DNA from: Bacteroidetes bacterium SW_11_45_7
GTDB taxonomy: Bacteria; Bacteroidota; Bacteroidia; Chitinophagales; SW-11-45-7
Reading direction: 5' to 3'
Assembly: GCA_003022985.1 (NCBI GenBank)
Contig: PXTV01000224.1
Span: forward strand, 1-6,735
DNA length: 6,735 nucleotides
A program made the position numbers and the translations under genes. The notes under the pieces were generated by a model. That model did no database searches. It was not told where the DNA came from and saw only the letters and a list, made by a program, of their open reading frames with translations. Below, one piece after another: positions 5,626 through 6,735 of this stretch; position 1 is the stretch's first letter; every line of letters starts with the position of its first letter.

Positions 5626-6735
5626 TCAATGGTGTATGGTGGCGTACCCCCTGAAGGAGCAATTGTTGCACTGCCGGTGCTATCCCCATTACAGCTCACA
5701 TTGGTGGTATCTGTAAAGGAAGAGGTCAATTCTGGCGGTTCAATGATCGTAACACTGTCGGCACTCGTGCAGCCGTTGCTATCGGCCACAATGATGGTAT
5801 GGAGACCTGAACAAAGACTGTCCGCCATTGGTGTTGTCTCGCCATTGTCCCACTGATAGCTGTAAGGTGTTGTGCCACCTCCGGCTGTAACTGTGGCCGT
5901 TCCGGTGCATTCTCCATTACATAGGATGTTGGCGCTATCGGTGATGGTGGCTGTCAGAACCGGGGGTTCTGTGATCGTCACGCTGTCAATAGCCACGCAT
6001 CCGCTGTCGTCAGTGATTGTTACTTCATAGGTGCCCGCGCACAAGCTGTCGGCTGTGGCAGTTGCATCCCCATTGCTCCAGTTAATTGTGTAGGGTGGAG
6101 AACCACCGCCAGGTGCAACTGTGGCCGTACCATCACAAAGTCCATTGCAACTTGCATTCACTGAATCGCTAATGGTAGCTGTCAAAACAGGTGGTTCGGT
6201 AATTGTTACCGGCACGATCGTATCACAACCATTTGCATCCGAAACTGTCACCTGGTAGTTCGTAGCACAAAGGCTATCGGCCGTTGTCGTTGTTTCGCCA
6301 TTGCTCCAGTTGTAGCTGTATGGTGGCGTACCGCCAGTAGCTGTGACAACTGCCGCACCATCGCACAAGCCGTTACAGCTCACGTTAGTAGTGTCGGAAA
6401 TGCTGGCACCCAAGACAGGGGGTTCAGTGATCTCAATCGTATCAGTAATCGAACAACCGCTGGAATCCGTTACCGTAACAGGATAAATGCCTGCCGCTAA
6501 ACCACTGTTGGACGAATCCGAGGGAGTATTGCCCGTGTTGGTACCCCAATTGAACGAATAGGGAGGTCTACCGCCCGTAGGTGTGATTGTAGCCGCACCG
6601 TTGCTATCTCCATTACAACTCACGTTAGTTGTATCTGTGAACGAGGTGGTCAATTCTGGCGGCTCAATGATGGTCACACTGTCAGTACGCGTACAATTGG
6701 TAGAGTCTGTTACGGTCACTTCATGAAGACCTGCA
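5481..6735 (-). CDS. Upstream fragment of the SprB-repeat surface protein, 5' end beyond the window
   Basis: The frame is open through the right edge (first full codon at 6734-6732, reading AGLHEVTVTD), so the true start lies outside. It holds the tail of one module and five further module starts (first-cysteine codons at 6615, 6375, 6147, 5919 and 5691), each with the GG(T/R/S)xPYxxxW core and EPP(V/E)L linker. Module identity is lost after DWNGVGN near 5606; the remaining 40 or so residues before the TAG at 5483-5481 are frameshifted and match nothing in the array. A product ending there would lack the T9SS signal and stay unexported. The residues are rich in Thr, Asp, Ser, Asn and Gly with very few Lys, typical of an acidic secreted repeat protein. 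Confidence 0.87.
   Translation of the reverse strand, partial: AGLHEVTVTDSTNCTRTDSVTIIEPPELTTSFTDTTNVSCNGDSNGAATITPTGGRPPYSFNWGTNTGNTPSDSSNSGLAAGIYPVTVTDSSGCSITDTIEITEPPVLGASISDTTNVSCNGLCDGAAVVTATGGTPPYSYNWSNGETTTTADSLCATNYQVTVSDANGCDTIVPVTITEPPVLTATISDSVNASCNGLCDGTATVAPGGGSPPYTINWSNGDATATADSLCAGTYEVTITDDSGCVAIDSVTITEPPVLTATITDSANILCNGECTGTATVTAGGGTTPYSYQWDNGETTPMADSLCSGLHTIIVADSNGCTSADSVTIIEPPELTSSFTDTTNVSCNGDSTGSATIAPSGGTPPYTIDWNGVGNKTQPKQALLPGHILLSLLIPTDAQSQIPSPSPNHPFLKLSW
5604..5610 (-). other. Frame break 1 in the adhesin gene
   Basis: The upstream frame matches module sequence up to GVGN (AAC codon at 5609-5607), and the next frame matches from DSTKTGLAAG (GAC codon at 5604-5602). Only two bases lie between them. 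Comparable modules have NPN, TPS or SPS at this spot. The module is 230 bases against 234 to 240 for its intact relatives, a net loss of 4, 7 or 10 bases; a single missing base is also formally possible. Confidence 0.8.

Larger units (their letters stand above)
3425..6735 (-). repeat. Tandem array of 14 SprB-like modules (coding)
   Basis: First-cysteine codons of successive modules begin at 6615, 6375, 6147, 5919, 5691, 5461, 5233, 5005, 4771, 4531, 4303, 4109, 3881 and 3632. The spacings are 240, 228, 228, 228, 230, 228, 228, 234, 240, 228, 194, 228 and 249 bases. All are multiples of three except 230 and 194, which are the two frame breaks. The modal period is 228 bases (76 residues). Modules are similar but diverged at DNA level; the closest pair is around 5461 and 4531, which share the residues MVDSGNITCNGACDG and SAAVAPSGGTPGYSY in order. 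The array continues past the right edge. Confidence 0.93.

Noticed and set aside
3849..5856. Open frames on the plus strand across the adhesin (for example 3849-4046, 4745-4945, 5459-5716, 5605-5856).
   Set aside because: They mirror the repeat on the opposite strand, share the module periodicity and resemble no protein family.
3940..5917. Additional minus-strand frames within the adhesin (3940-4128, 4107-4340, 4362-4622, 5726-5917).
   Set aside because: Each is an alternative frame over intact module sequence whose main frame has the conserved residues.
3425..6735. Regularly spaced repeats that could suggest a CRISPR array or DNA satellite.
   Set aside because: The period is about 228 bases, the repeats are diverged at DNA level and conserved as protein, and spacings are multiples of three apart from the two breaks.

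Overview
The window comes from a member of the Bacteroidota, most likely a gliding or surface-active lineage of the Cytophagia/Sphingobacteriia/Flavobacteriia type; the exact group cannot be fixed from this piece. Three things point there: a long array of SprB-type repeats ending in a type IX secretion (T9SS) type B sorting domain, two promoters matching the Bacteroidota consensus TTTG-N20-TAnnTTTG exactly, and a TetR-TolC gene pair of the kind that opens RND efflux operons in this phylum. All recognised genes lie on the minus strand, so the window reads biologically from right to left.

Right to left: (1) 6735 to 2903 is the 3' part of a giant secreted repeat protein. Fourteen SprB-like modules can be counted, followed by an Ig/PKD-like domain and the T9SS type B signal. 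Its reading frame is broken twice, near 5605 and at 4216/4217, leaving three consecutive fragments. (2) 2853 to 2817 is an intrinsic terminator for that gene. A Bacteroidota promoter for the next gene is folded into it. (3) 2766 to 1837 is a family 2 glycosyltransferase with no clean ATG start. (4) 1836 to 1662 is a 175-base gap holding the tetR promoter, a possible operator and a Shine-Dalgarno-like site. (5) 1661 to 1053 is a TetR-family regulator overlapping the start of (6) 1069 to 1, a TolC-family outer-membrane efflux protein cut by the left edge.

The tetR and tolC genes form one transcription unit, probably a self-regulated tripartite efflux operon whose periplasmic adaptor and inner-membrane pump would lie beyond position 1. 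The adhesin and glycosyltransferase are separate units, and no functional link between them is shown by the sequence.

I found no new defence or mobile system, RNA gene, CRISPR array or insertion sequence. The most informative observation is internal to the repeat protein. Its modules fall into two classes, one with four cysteines and a fixed 76-residue period, the other with two cysteines and 78 to 83 residues. The extra cysteines appear and disappear strictly together. The fixed period also allows the second frame break to be measured as a 34-base deletion.
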